Positions 51,671 to 59,913 of a stretch of DNA of 64,000 nt are shown one piece after another. The stretch is from contig NZ_MQTZ01000041.1 in the NCBI RefSeq assembly GCF_001939115.1, forward strand, positions 477,997 to 541,996, read 5' to 3'. This DNA comes from Leptolyngbya sp. 'hensonii' (lineage in GTDB: Bacteria; Cyanobacteriota; Cyanobacteriia; GCF-001939115). The notes beneath the pieces were generated by a model. The model saw only the letters and a list, made by a program, of their open reading frames with translations. It made no database searches and was not told the origin of the DNA. Within the stretch, counting starts at the first letter, position 1. Each line of letters starts with the position of its first letter. Both the position numbers and the translations under genes were made by a program.

Positions 51671-51710
51671 CAGGTGTCGGTTGGGTGAACCGAAGTGAAC
51701 CCCAACACCA
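51671..51710. repeat. Short hairpin repeat (family E), second copy
   Basis: GGTGT and ACACC form the outer stem, with CGGTT pairing AACCG and TTGGG pairing CCCAA inside. Read on the minus strand it matches the repeat at 841-886 (TTGGGGTTCA, TTCACCCAACC). It lies just past the stop of the receiver gene (minus strand), where it could shape the 3' end. The rest of the 275-base gap between GST and receiver genes shows nothing I can name. Confidence 0.6.
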
Positions 51711-51723
51711 GTAAGGCCAATGC

Positions 51724-52116
51724 TCAATTCAAGCCCAACACTTCCTGAGACTTTTCAATGATTTCATCGGGGTCGAAGGGCTTGGTCATGTAAAGATCAG
51801 CACCCACGTTACTCCCGCGCTGCCGATCGAACTCCTGCCCTTTAGCCGTGAGCATAATGATATAGGTGTCTTTGATGCCAAATTCGTTCTTGACGGCGTT
51901 GCAAACGTCAAAGCCGTTCATTTTCGGCATCATCACATCCAAGAAGACCAACTGTGGCCTTTCTGCCTTGATGGTTTCAAGGGCTTCCTCGCCGTTGCTG
52001 GCCGTGAGCAATTCCACCCCTTCGTCTTCCAGATCTTCCAGGGTTTGCTCAATTAAGAGCCGAATGTGAGGCTCATCGTCCACGATCAGGATCTTCTTTG
52101 TCATTAACTCTGCCAT
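51724..52116 (-). CDS. Single-domain response regulator (CheY-like receiver)
   Basis: This is a stand-alone receiver domain of 130 residues (or 126 from the second Met, MTKKILIVDD). It has the acidic pair DDE at the N-terminus, phospho-acceptor D60 (FLDVMMPKMNG), the switch Thr in IIMLTAKG and the Lys in MTKPF. There is no output domain. It begins 17 bases after the stop of the GAF-cyclase gene, so both are in one operon, suggesting that phosphorylation and cAMP output are linked. Confidence 0.93.
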   Translation of the reverse strand: MAELMTKKILIVDDEPHIRLLIEQTLEDLEDEGVELLTASNGEEALETIKAERPQLVFLDVMMPKMNGFDVCNAVKNEFGIKDTYIIMLTAKGQEFDRQRGSNVGADLYMTKPFDPDEIIEKSQEVLGLN

Positions 52117-52133
52117 CAGCTCTATTCTGGTAT

Positions 52134-53546
52134 CTAATATAAGACTTCAAAAACCTCTACGGTCTTGCGTTTCCCCTTAACCGTCAAATCTCCACATTCT
52201 TTGAAGCTAAATAGGTGGCGGGTGGCATCGTAAACACTGCGGCTGACGAGAATTTGCCCCCCCTCTGCGATCGATTGCAGGCGAGAGGCAATATTCATCT
52301 CATCGCCGATCGCCGTGTAATCCATGTGCTGGGGAGAACCAATGTTACCGACCACGACTGGACCGCTACTGATCCCGATCCCGGTTCTGAAATTTTCCCG
52401 AATCCAGGTCGTTGGCACTTCCTGAATCCGTTTCTGCATGGCGATCGCAGCCCGGATGGCCTTTTCCTCACATTCCCTCAGGTGGGTCGGAGCCCCGAAC
52501 AAAGCCACGATCATATCGCCAACAAATTTATTGACCGTCCCTTCATAGTCAAAAATGACCTCAACCATGTGGGTAAAGTATTCGTTCAAGTACCCAACGA
52601 TTTGTTCTGGAGCCAGTTCTTCACACTTGGTGGTGAAGCTTCGGATATCGGAAAACAGCATCACAATATCGGATTTGACAGGTTCCAGGGAGATATCATC
52701 CTTGGCTTGCAGAATGGCCTCAACCACCTGGGAAGGAACGTAGCGTTCCAGGTTACTTTTAATCCGCTCTTCTTTCAGCTTATTGGCATGCAGCATTGCA
52801 TTTTCGATGGCAGAAGCGGCCTGGGAAGCCAAGGCATTAAAGAGCTTTAAATCTGCAGCTGTGTAATTAACGGGTTCTACACTACTGAGATTGAGGACCC
52901 CCATCACCCGATCCTTGGTTTTCAGGGGTGCACAGATGAGGGAAGCAAACTGGTATTCACCAGGGATAACGCGATGGTCGGTGGAGACATCATTCACGAT
53001 TTCCCCAATGCCCGATTGCAGAACCATCCCAATGATTCCCTTTCCAGGCACGATCGACAGCTTATGCTGATACTCTGCGCCAAAGGCGGCCAGGATTTCA
53101 AACTCTTGACGGTCCTGATTGAAAAAAACCACGGAACCACTGGTGCCACGAATGAGCCTTTGGGCCTCTTCTAGCACCAGATTGGCGACTGCCTGCAGGT
53201 CCAGGTTGGCGGTGATTTTTTCCGAAATGTCATAGAGCAGGGTAATTTCTTTGTACTTATCCAGAGTTTCCCGGGCCAGCATCTTCTGTTCTAGTTCCCG
53301 GATGGCCAGATGGATTAATAGGGAAGCAATGATGGCTGTGCCTGGATTGCCGAAAACCCAGCCCAGTACTTCCCCATTCAGTTCGATCGGATGCTTTTCA
53401 GATAAAGCATCGATACTATCGCCCCAAAGCAGCGTTCCATCGAGGTTTTGAATCGCGATTGGCCTGTCGAGCACTGCCACCAACTCACTCACCAGGGCTG
53501 CAACGTCCTTCCGCTTCACAAGTCTCTTGAGATTGATGGCAGTCAT
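52134..53546 (-). CDS. Soluble adenylate cyclase with GAF domain
   Basis: This 470-residue class III cyclase has an N-terminal region of about 100 residues, a GAF domain (about 105-255, with FASLICAPLKTKDRVMGVLNL in segments), a short linker helix and the cyclase domain (about 290-465). The metal ligands are D300 (MLFSDIRSFT) and D344 (FVGDMIVALFG). The base-selective residues are K340 and T411 (DYTAIGD), the same Lys/Thr pair as cyanobacterial CyaB1-type adenylate cyclases, and R422 is present. The GAF may bind cAMP or another small ligand. It is the first gene of the operon with the receiver gene downstream. Confidence 0.9.
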   Translation of the reverse strand: MTAINLKRLVKRKDVAALVSELVAVLDRPIAIQNLDGTLLWGDSIDALSEKHPIELNGEVLGWVFGNPGTAIIASLLIHLAIRELEQKMLARETLDKYKEITLLYDISEKITANLDLQAVANLVLEEAQRLIRGTSGSVVFFNQDRQEFEILAAFGAEYQHKLSIVPGKGIIGMVLQSGIGEIVNDVSTDHRVIPGEYQFASLICAPLKTKDRVMGVLNLSSVEPVNYTAADLKLFNALASQAASAIENAMLHANKLKEERIKSNLERYVPSQVVEAILQAKDDISLEPVKSDIVMLFSDIRSFTTKCEELAPEQIVGYLNEYFTHMVEVIFDYEGTVNKFVGDMIVALFGAPTHLRECEEKAIRAAIAMQKRIQEVPTTWIRENFRTGIGISSGPVVVGNIGSPQHMDYTAIGDEMNIASRLQSIAEGGQILVSRSVYDATRHLFSFKECGDLTVKGKRKTVEVFEVLY

Positions 53547-53696
53547 GGTTGTCCATCCTCATCCACAATCAGGCCCCCTGTGCTTGAACCACCCTGCATG
53601 GGCAGGATGCAATTTAAATAACCCATCTGTACTGTTCTTCGAGTTTGGGATCAGGGTTCCGGAAGAGAACAGGAAGCCTGTCCTGAAAATTCCGCA

Positions 53697-53981
53697 TCAA
53701 GCCGACTGACTGCGGGCCTGTTTCACCATAGCAATTAAAGTGTGATGAGCGTCTTCCGAATCCTGCAGGGTGTGGTCAAAGGTAATACGCAGGGGAACTT
53801 CCCCGATCGAAGACTGGGTTACCAGATCCATACCCTGGGGGTCGATCGCCACCATCCGGGCTGCTGTTGCCTCTGTGCTCCCCCCAAAGACCTTGGCATA
53901 GAGCAGAATGGCCTCGGCGTGGTCTTCGTTCATGTGGGTACAGATGCGATCACTAATTTCTGGGGTAATTACATCAGCCAT
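53697..53981 (-). CDS. DUF2470 domain protein
   Basis: The protein has 94 residues when started at the ATG 53981 (MADVITPEIS). The frame is open to 54203, but that upstream part lacks family similarity. The HMNEDHAEAILLYAK motif, with a conserved His/Asp near the N-terminus, followed by ARMVAIDPQGMDLVTQ and LRITFDHTLQDSEDAHHTLI, is the DUF2470 signature. DUF2470 is found alone or fused to pyridoxamine-oxidase-like haem-binding domains. The stand-alone form is common in cyanobacteria, with unknown function. It is monocistronic. Confidence 0.85.
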   Translation of the reverse strand: MADVITPEISDRICTHMNEDHAEAILLYAKVFGGSTEATAARMVAIDPQGMDLVTQSSIGEVPLRITFDHTLQDSEDAHHTLIAMVKQARSQSA

Positions 53982-54293
53982 ATTGATTCTGTTCTCTCGG
54001 GTGTTGTACTCAGGTTTTATTTGTCTCGTGGAACCAAACGGGTGAAACACCTGTAGGACATAGAGTATTGTAACAATTATGCTTTTCCCAACCTCTCCAC
54101 CGCCCCAATCTTCTGCAGGGCTGGAAACCTTAAGGATGTCTGCATGAACCGGAATGCAAGCAGTTTGAGATTCCAATGGTGGCTGTGCCCAGTCAGCACT
54201 CAACTAGCATAGGAGTTTTATGAATAAAATGAGTAATGCTTAGTCCTATTTCCGTAATAGAAATATTTTTGCGATTCTACTCCCCAATTTTTT

Positions 54294-54941
54294 ATGGCAC
54301 CTGAATCTGCGCAACTCCGGATCCTGATTGTTGAAGATGACCCAATGATGCAACTGGGGCTGGAGCAGTCCCTCCAGGCGGAGCCTCACTTTACGATCGT
54401 GGGTCAGGCTGATGATGGGTATCTGGGAGTAGAAGCAGCACTGAAACTAAAGCCAGACCTCATTATTATGGATATTGGCCTGCCCCGTTTGGATGGGATC
54501 GAAGCCACCAAGCGGATCAAGGAAGCACTCCCAGACGTGCGGGTTGTTGTCCTGACCTCCCACACCACAGAGACAGAAATTGTGGCGGCCCTATCCACTG
54601 GGGCCGATGCCTATTGCATCAAGGGAGCCCGTGTGGACCGACTTCTGGCCGCGATTGCCGCAGCTCAAGAAGGGGCCATTTATCTGGATCCTCAAATCGC
54701 TCGCCGGGTGGTGGAGCACCTGAAACCCCCAGCTAATGTCAACAATCTGGCCCAACTTTCAGATCGGGAACTGGAGGTCTTAAAGTTGATGGTAGATGGG
54801 CTCAGTAATCCGGAGATCGCAGCGAAGCTTTACCTCAGTCCCAATACCATCAAAACCCATGTTCGCGGGATTATGAATAAGCTGGCTGTGGACGATCGGG
54901 TTCAGGCCGCTGTGGTAGCCCTCCGCAGTGGATTGGTTTAA
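54294..54941 (+). CDS. NarL/FixJ-family response regulator
   Basis: This is a 215-residue DNA-binding response regulator. The receiver domain (1-125) has the acidic pair VEDDP, phospho-acceptor D60 (IIMDIGLPRLDG), a Thr/Ser switch in VVLTSHT and Lys in AYCIKGA. The LuxR-type helix-turn-helix (about 148-212) contains LSDRELEVLKLMVDGLSNPE (in segments), AAKLYLSPNTIKTHV and the dimer helix. No histidine kinase is adjacent, so its partner is encoded elsewhere. The target genes are unknown. Confidence 0.92.
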   Translation: MAPESAQLRILIVEDDPMMQLGLEQSLQAEPHFTIVGQADDGYLGVEAALKLKPDLIIMDIGLPRLDGIEATKRIKEALPDVRVVVLTSHTTETEIVAALSTGADAYCIKGARVDRLLAAIAAAQEGAIYLDPQIARRVVEHLKPPANVNNLAQLSDRELEVLKLMVDGLSNPEIAAKLYLSPNTIKTHVRGIMNKLAVDDRVQAAVVALRSGLV

Positions 54942-55008
54942 GTTGTCATTTGTCATTTGTACTGACTTGATCATTGGGTTATTAATCATCAATCAATCAC
55001 CCATAACT

Positions 55009-55073
55009 AATGACCAAGCCAAACCCACTCCGGCCTTGCGGGCTATCCCTCCTAGGAGGGGATGAAACCAATC
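55009..55073. repeat. Dispersed hairpin repeat (family D), second copy
   Basis: AACCCACTCCGGCCTTGCGG followed by GCTATCCCTCCTAGGAGGGG is the inverted homologue of the repeat at 18827-18882. The two align end to end in opposite orientation with a few gaps. It is preceded by a run of degenerate GTCATTT units (54945-54960). It lies in the gap between the NarL regulator and menB, ending about 20 bases before the menB start, so it may lie in the menB leader. Confidence 0.6.
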
Positions 55074-55091
55074 AAACATGACTAATGCGTA

Positions 55092-55928
55092 ATGACAATT
55101 CCTAATTGGCAAGTTGCAAAAACCTACGAGGATATTCTCTATCACAAAGCAGATGGCATCGCCAAAGTGACGATTAACCGTCCCCATAAGCGCAATGCCT
55201 TTCGTCCCCGAACCGTGTTTGAACTGTATGATGCCTTCTGCAATGCCCGTGAAGACAGCCGTATTGGGGTGATTCTACTGACCGGGGCAGGGCCTCACAG
55301 CGATGGTAAGTATGCCTTCTGTGCTGGAGGGGACCAGAGCGTGCGAGGCCAGGGGGGCTATGTGGACGAAGAGGGTGTACCTCGCTTGAATGTGCTAGAC
55401 CTGCAGCGGCTGATCCGCTCCATGCCTAAGGTGGTGATTGCTCTGGTGGCTGGGTATGCGATCGGGGGGGGCCATGTCCTTCACATCATCTGCGATCTGA
55501 CGATCGCCGCAGATAACGCCATCTTTGGCCAGACAGGTCCGAAGGTGGGTAGTTTTGATGGGGGCTTCGGAGCCAGTTACCTGGCCCGGATTGTAGGCCA
55601 GAAGAAAGCAAGGGAGATCTGGTTCCTCTGCCGACAGTACACAGCTCAGCAGGCTTTGGAGATGGGGCTGGTGAATACGATCGTCCCGGTGGAAAACTTG
55701 GAAGCCGAAGGGATTCGCTGGGCTCAGGAGATTCTGGAAAAGAGCCCGATCGCCATTCGCTGTTTGAAAGCTGCCTTTAATGCCGACTGCGATGGGCAGG
55801 CCGGTCTGCAGGAGCTGGCTGGTAATGCCACCCTGCTGTACTACATGACCGAAGAGGGGGCTGAAGGGAAACAGGCTTTCCTGGAAAAGCGTCCCCCCAA
55901 CTTTCGCCAGTACCCCTGGCTCCCCTAA
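55092..55928 (+). CDS. menB: 1,4-dihydroxy-2-naphthoyl-CoA synthase
   Basis: MenB (crotonase fold) cyclises o-succinylbenzoyl-CoA to 1,4-dihydroxy-2-naphthoyl-CoA, a step in phylloquinone synthesis for photosystem I. The 278-residue protein shows the MenB signatures [50 protein letters not shown] (in segments) and [20 protein letters not shown]. The C-terminal [13 protein letters not shown] is diagnostic. It is complete. It is not adjacent to other men genes here. The first ATG (55092) gives the normal length. Confidence 0.97.
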   Translation: MTIPNWQVAKTYEDILYHKADGIAKVTINRPHKRNAFRPRTVFELYDAFCNAREDSRIGVILLTGAGPHSDGKYAFCAGGDQSVRGQGGYVDEEGVPRLNVLDLQRLIRSMPKVVIALVAGYAIGGGHVLHIICDLTIAADNAIFGQTGPKVGSFDGGFGASYLARIVGQKKAREIWFLCRQYTAQQALEMGLVNTIVPVENLEAEGIRWAQEILEKSPIAIRCLKAAFNADCDGQAGLQELAGNATLLYYMTEEGAEGKQAFLEKRPPNFRQYPWLP

Positions 55929-56056
55929 TTTCACACTGGGAGGCAGGATTTCTGACTCCTGCCTCCTGGCATCAAAATTTCTGTTGCGGAAAGTGAAACA
56001 ACTCAAAAATTGGACCTGTTTGTAGACATACTGGTTGTTGTCAATGCCCCTTAGCC

Positions 56057-57397
56057 ATGTCTACAGGACCGATCGCCATGAGATTACTGCGGGTTTTGCT
56101 TTCCTTCTGTCTGGTTTGTGTGGCCCTGGTTAGTTTTGCCCCTGAAGCCTGGGCGTTTTGCGGATTCTATGTTTCTAAAGCGGACACCAGCCTTTATAAC
56201 CGGGCGTCCCAGGTGGTGATTGCCAGGGATGGCGATCGCACCATCCTGACCATGGCCAACGACTATCAGGGGGATGTGAAAGACTTTGCGATCGTGGTGC
56301 CGGTGCCGGTGGTCCTGAAGGAAGAACAGGTGCGGGTGGGCAATCCCAAGATTATCGAGCGGCTGGATGCCTTTAGCGCCCCGCGCCTGGTGGAGTACTT
56401 TGATTCCGATCCCTGTGCCATTCGTAAGGTTGCGCGGCCATCAGCAGTTGGACAGGCCACTTCAGAACGGCGGGAAAGTGCGGGAAATCGGGCTGCCGAT
56501 GCACTGGGGGTGACGATCGAGGCCCGGTTCACGGTTGGGGAGTATGACATTCTGATTCTGAGTGCAAAGGAATCGGATGGGCTGGCGACGTGGCTGACTT
56601 CGAACGGCTACCGCATTCCCCAGGGGGCCAGCCAGCTCCTGCAGCCCTACTTACGGCAGAAGATGAAGTTTTTCGTCGCTAAGGTCAACCTGGCCGAGTA
56701 CAACAAGTCGGGCTTCCAGTCTCTGCGGCCCCTGATGATGGCCTATGAGTCTCAGAAGTTCATGTTGCCGATTCGTCTGGGAATGATCAATGCCCAGAGC
56801 GAGCAGGACCTGGTCGTCTACATTCTTTCTCCCAAGGGACAGGCTGAGGTCACGAACTATCGAACGGTGAAAGTGCCCTCTGGGGATGAGATTCCCGTGT
56901 TTGTGAAGAATGAATTTGGCAACTTCTACAAGTCCATGTTTCAGAATTCCTATACTCGGGAAGGGAAAAAAGTGGCCTTCCTGGAATATGCCTGGAGTAT
57001 GAGCAATTGCGACCCCTGCTCCGCTGACCCCCTGAATTCGGATGAACTGCGGCAGGCTGGTGTCTTCTGGCTCACACCCAATGGTCCTTACCGGCAGGTT
57101 TTTATTACCCGCCTGCATGTTCGCTATACCAGGGACAAGTTCCCAGAAGACCTGATGTTCCAGGAAACCTCAAACCAGGAGTCTTTCCAGGGAAGGTATG
57201 TGCTGCGGCATCCCTATACGGGCGAGGTCCAGTGTCGGGAAGGGCAGGCATATCGTCGATCGCTGCCGGTCCGCTTTGAAAGAGAAGCCCAGACCCTGGC
57301 CCGATTGACCGGGTGGGACATCCGTGATATCCGTAGGAAGGCTAATCTGACCCAGACCCAAACCCCACCCTGGTGGGAGAATGTCTGGCCCAAGTAG
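56057..57397 (+). CDS. Secreted DUF2330 protein
   Basis: The 446-residue protein has a signal peptide (hydrophobic region near 9-28, cleavage after AWA near residue 33, just before FCGFYV). Translation may start at the first ATG or at the second Met (MRLLRV). The mature part matches DUF2330: FCGFYVSKADTSLYNRASQV (in segments), NDYQGDVKDFAIVVPVP, RLDAFSAPRLVEYFDSDPC and SNCDPCSADPL. Function is unknown; DUF2330 proteins are exported and found in diverse bacteria. Two cysteine pairs (in DPC and SNCDPC) may form disulfides. The ABM gene begins 17 bases after its stop, so they are probably co-transcribed. Confidence 0.87.
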   Translation: MSTGPIAMRLLRVLLSFCLVCVALVSFAPEAWAFCGFYVSKADTSLYNRASQVVIARDGDRTILTMANDYQGDVKDFAIVVPVPVVLKEEQVRVGNPKIIERLDAFSAPRLVEYFDSDPCAIRKVARPSAVGQATSERRESAGNRAADALGVTIEARFTVGEYDILILSAKESDGLATWLTSNGYRIPQGASQLLQPYLRQKMKFFVAKVNLAEYNKSGFQSLRPLMMAYESQKFMLPIRLGMINAQSEQDLVVYILSPKGQAEVTNYRTVKVPSGDEIPVFVKNEFGNFYKSMFQNSYTREGKKVAFLEYAWSMSNCDPCSADPLNSDELRQAGVFWLTPNGPYRQVFITRLHVRYTRDKFPEDLMFQETSNQESFQGRYVLRHPYTGEVQCREGQAYRRSLPVRFEREAQTLARLTGWDIRDIRRKANLTQTQTPPWWENVWPK

Positions 57398-57414
57398 AAG
57401 ACCTCAGGATACCC

Positions 57415-57717
57415 ATGACACCAACCGAGACCATTACCGTCACTGCCCGCTTTAAAATCAAGCCCGGACTGGAAGGAATGCTCAGGCGAGAACTGGATAC
57501 TGTCATGGCGTTAACCCGAAATGAGACGGGTTGCATCAGTTACAACCTGCACCAATCTGATAGCGACCCGCTCCAGTTCCTTATGCTGGAGCAATGGGTC
57601 AGCCAGGAAGCCTTGGATGAACATCTCCAGATGCCCTACATCAAATCCCTGTTTGTCAAGGCTGCCATGCTGTTAGCTGAGCCCGTCGAGCTTGATTTCT
57701 GGAAATCGCTGATCTGA
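57415..57717 (+). CDS. Antibiotic biosynthesis monooxygenase (ABM) domain protein
   Basis: This is a 100-residue dimeric ferredoxin-like fold protein (YgiN/ABM type) started at the ATG 57415; the frame opens a little earlier, overlapping the preceding gene. Family features are TARFKIKPGLEGMLRREL, NETGCISYNLHQSDSDP, FLMLEQWVSQEALDEHLQMP and the C-terminal LAEPVEL. Members oxidise quinones or other aromatics without cofactors, or serve as binding proteins. The real substrate is unknown. Only 17 bases follow the DUF2330 stop, so an operon is likely. Confidence 0.85.
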   Translation: MTPTETITVTARFKIKPGLEGMLRRELDTVMALTRNETGCISYNLHQSDSDPLQFLMLEQWVSQEALDEHLQMPYIKSLFVKAAMLLAEPVELDFWKSLI

Positions 57718-57722
57718 TTCGT

Positions 57723-58292
57723 TTAATCCCTGGTGGATATCAAGCAATATTTCACAATGCCATAGGCAAAGGTCATGCCCCACAAAATCGAATCAATCCA
57801 GAGCTGACCCATGGCCATAATCCAGAGACTGATCAGAATGACCCCAACCCCATTGGCGATTAACACGGGCAGACGACTTTGAAATGATCGGGGTTGAATG
57901 TCGATCGCAGGTGCTGGCAGCAAGTGAATGGTTGCCAGGGTGTTAAACCAGATCTGGCTCAGTAAAACAACCAGGGATCCCCAGCCCAGGAAAAACGAGG
58001 CAAGATAAAAACCCCCTAATTCAATGACGATCGTGCTCACTGTAATCCAGTAGAACTGATCTAAACGAGGATCCTGAAGGTGCTGTTTGGCTACAGTAAT
58101 CTGCTCCAGATCGATGACAGCCATACGCGCCTGATCAATGCAGAACAATACCAAACCGGGAGCTAGCAATTGATGGCTTAATTCATGCTCCCAAATCACC
58201 TGTCCTAACAAAATCCCCAGGGCTGCAGGACAGAAGAGTCCAAAGATGACCCAAGTGATCAAGGGTCTTATCGATGATCCAGCAGTTACCAA
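57723..58292 (-). CDS. Conserved membrane protein, function unknown
   Basis: The 189-residue protein has an estimated four to five membrane segments, for example PLITWVIFGLFCPAALGILL, TVSTIVIELGGFYLASFFLG and LIANGVGVILISLWIMAMG. It has a conserved-looking loop IDQARMAVIDLEQI. I do not recognise the family. It converges on the ABM gene with only a few bases between the stop codons. The region 58293-58501 upstream holds its promoter and shows nothing I can identify. Confidence 0.6.
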   Translation of the reverse strand: MVTAGSSIRPLITWVIFGLFCPAALGILLGQVIWEHELSHQLLAPGLVLFCIDQARMAVIDLEQITVAKQHLQDPRLDQFYWITVSTIVIELGGFYLASFFLGWGSLVVLLSQIWFNTLATIHLLPAPAIDIQPRSFQSRLPVLIANGVGVILISLWIMAMGQLWIDSILWGMTFAYGIVKYCLISTRD

Positions 58293-58501
58293 TCCTGACC
58301 CTCCCTGATTCCTTGCTAGCGTGTATACAGAATCTCTGAAAAGTTTGGCCCCAGTAAGTAGACTCGCGTGAAATCCCCTCTCAAGAGGAAATTATGGATA
58401 GACGGTAGCTAACTCCTTCCTTAAGAAGCATGTCGATTTTAAGGGATTTTTCTACCGATGGGAACGGAAGCCACAACTCATTCATCCGGACAAAACACAA
58501 C

Positions 58502-58532
58502 AAAAAGGACACCCCATTAGAGGGAGTGTCCT
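58502..58532 (-). terminator. Rho-independent terminator of the DUF4278 gene
   Basis: On the minus strand, AGGACACTCCC pairs with GGGGTGTCCT (one bulge) around a short A/T loop. It is followed by TTTTTG (AAAAA at 58502-58506 on the plus strand). It lies about 50 bases past the DUF4278 stop. The long plus-strand reading frame that crosses it is therefore unlikely to be a gene. Confidence 0.75.
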
Positions 58533-58583
58533 GGAAGCACTTTAGAGCTATCCTGTCTCAGAGGTCTCTAGAGCAGTCAATCA

Positions 58584-58889
58584 TCAAGCAGGGATACCCA
58601 GTTGGGCTGCAACTCGGCTATGCATGGATAGTTGACGATGACGATCGGAAAGATGATGCTGAATTACTAACAGACGGGCTTTTTCTTCGAGGGAAGGGAT
58701 GGGTTTTTCACTGGCACGATCGGCGGCACCCCGATACTTCACTTCCAAATCAGTTTCATGCTTGGAAAAACGGCGCAGAGCTTGTACCAACCAGGTCAAC
58801 CCTGCATATTTCCGGGTCACACCATCATTGGCTACTGTGACAGCAGGAGGATTATAGTCGTAAACAACGCCGCGATAGGTTAATTGCAT
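58584..58889 (-). CDS. DUF4278 domain protein
   Basis: The 101-residue protein begins MQLTYRGVVYDYNPPAV, the hallmark of DUF4278, a small cyanobacterial family whose members start with this beta hairpin. The rest (YRGAADRASEKPIPSLEEKA, then a helical end) is longer than the minimal domain. DUF4278 proteins are linked to light or stress responses in expression studies in general, but their role is unknown. It is monocistronic, with a clear terminator downstream. Confidence 0.85.
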   Translation of the reverse strand: MQLTYRGVVYDYNPPAVTVANDGVTRKYAGLTWLVQALRRFSKHETDLEVKYRGAADRASEKPIPSLEEKARLLVIQHHLSDRHRQLSMHSRVAAQLGIPA

Positions 58890-59112
58890 AATTCGCCTCT
58901 CATTTCAGGGTGTAGGTGTTTCGGGAGGCGCGTTCCTTCGGGAAGAGTCCCTACTTCCGTCTCTCTCGCCCGGCTGAAAACCAATCAAAAAGATCCAGTT
59001 AAACCAGGTTGACCGAGAAAAAGAGATGAACGATTTATTTCATATCTGTATTATAAGATACGGTTTTGATTCTTGTTGTCAGGAGTTCATGAAAGTTTAT
59101 CCCTAATAATTA

Positions 59113-59904
59113 ATGTCCTACCCCATTGTTCAGGTCGATACATTCACCGATCGTCCTTTCGCCGGAAACCCGGCAGCTGTCTGTGTTTTGCCCCAGCGAG
59201 AACCGGACGACTGGATGCAGACGGTGGCCCAGGAAATGAATCTGTCAGAGACGGCCTTTCTCTTGCAACAGGTTGATGGGTACAATTTGCGCTGGTTCAC
59301 ACCAGCCGTTGAAGTTGATCTCTGTGGCCATGCGACCCTGGCCAGTGCCCATGTCCTGTGGTCAGAAGGATATCTCCCTCTCAATACACCGGCCCGCTTC
59401 TTCACCCGCAGTGGCTTATTGACAGCCCAGCGTCAGGGCGACTGGATTGAGCTGGACTTTCCTGCCACTGTGGCGGCAGCAGTTTCTCCCCTGCCCGACC
59501 TGGAATCAGCCCTGGGAGTAACAGCCACCTTTGTCGGGAAAAACAGCTTCGATTACCTGATCGAAGTGGAGTCTGCTGAAGTGCTGCGGGCCATCCAGCC
59601 AGACTTTGCCCGGCTCAGAACCCTGGGAGGATTGCGTGGGGTGATCGTCACCAGTGCTTCTGATCACCCGGAGTACGATTTTCTATCCCGATTCTTCGCT
59701 CCGGGTGTGGGCATTGACGAAGATCCTGTGACAGGCTCAGCCCACTGCTGCTTGGGGCCTTACTGGCGCGATCGACTCCACAAGGATGAATTCACCGCCT
59801 ATCAGGCATCCGCCAGGGGGGGAGTAGTTCGGGTTCGCTGTGCGGGCGATCGGGTACTCCTGGGGGGACAGGCGGTAACGGTGCTGCGAGGGGAATTAGG
59901 TTGA
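59113..59904 (+). CDS. PhzF-family isomerase/epimerase
   Basis: The 263-residue protein has the PhzF/diaminopimelate-epimerase-like double fold. Features are QVDTFTDRPFAGNPAAVCVL (in segments), the catalytic glutamate E46 in LSETAFL, DLCGHATLASAHVL, and the C-terminal GIDEDPVTGSAHCCLGPYW (in segments). The true substrate of most members, including this one, is unknown; phenazine genes are absent. It ends close to the convergent transglutaminase-like gene. Confidence 0.92.
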   Translation: MSYPIVQVDTFTDRPFAGNPAAVCVLPQREPDDWMQTVAQEMNLSETAFLLQQVDGYNLRWFTPAVEVDLCGHATLASAHVLWSEGYLPLNTPARFFTRSGLLTAQRQGDWIELDFPATVAAAVSPLPDLESALGVTATFVGKNSFDYLIEVESAEVLRAIQPDFARLRTLGGLRGVIVTSASDHPEYDFLSRFFAPGVGIDEDPVTGSAHCCLGPYWRDRLHKDEFTAYQASARGGVVRVRCAGDRVLLGGQAVTVLRGELG

Positions 59905-59913
59905 ATTATTGAA

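Noticed and set aside
58430..58840. A 136-codon plus-strand frame
   Set aside because: It crosses the terminator hairpin and is antisense to the DUF4278 gene. The translation has no family features.
59050..59082. A TATAAT-like -10 and CTGACA-like -35 on the minus strand upstream of the DUF4278 gene
   Set aside because: The spacing is about 21 bases, longer than a normal 16-18 bases, so it is not reported as a promoter.
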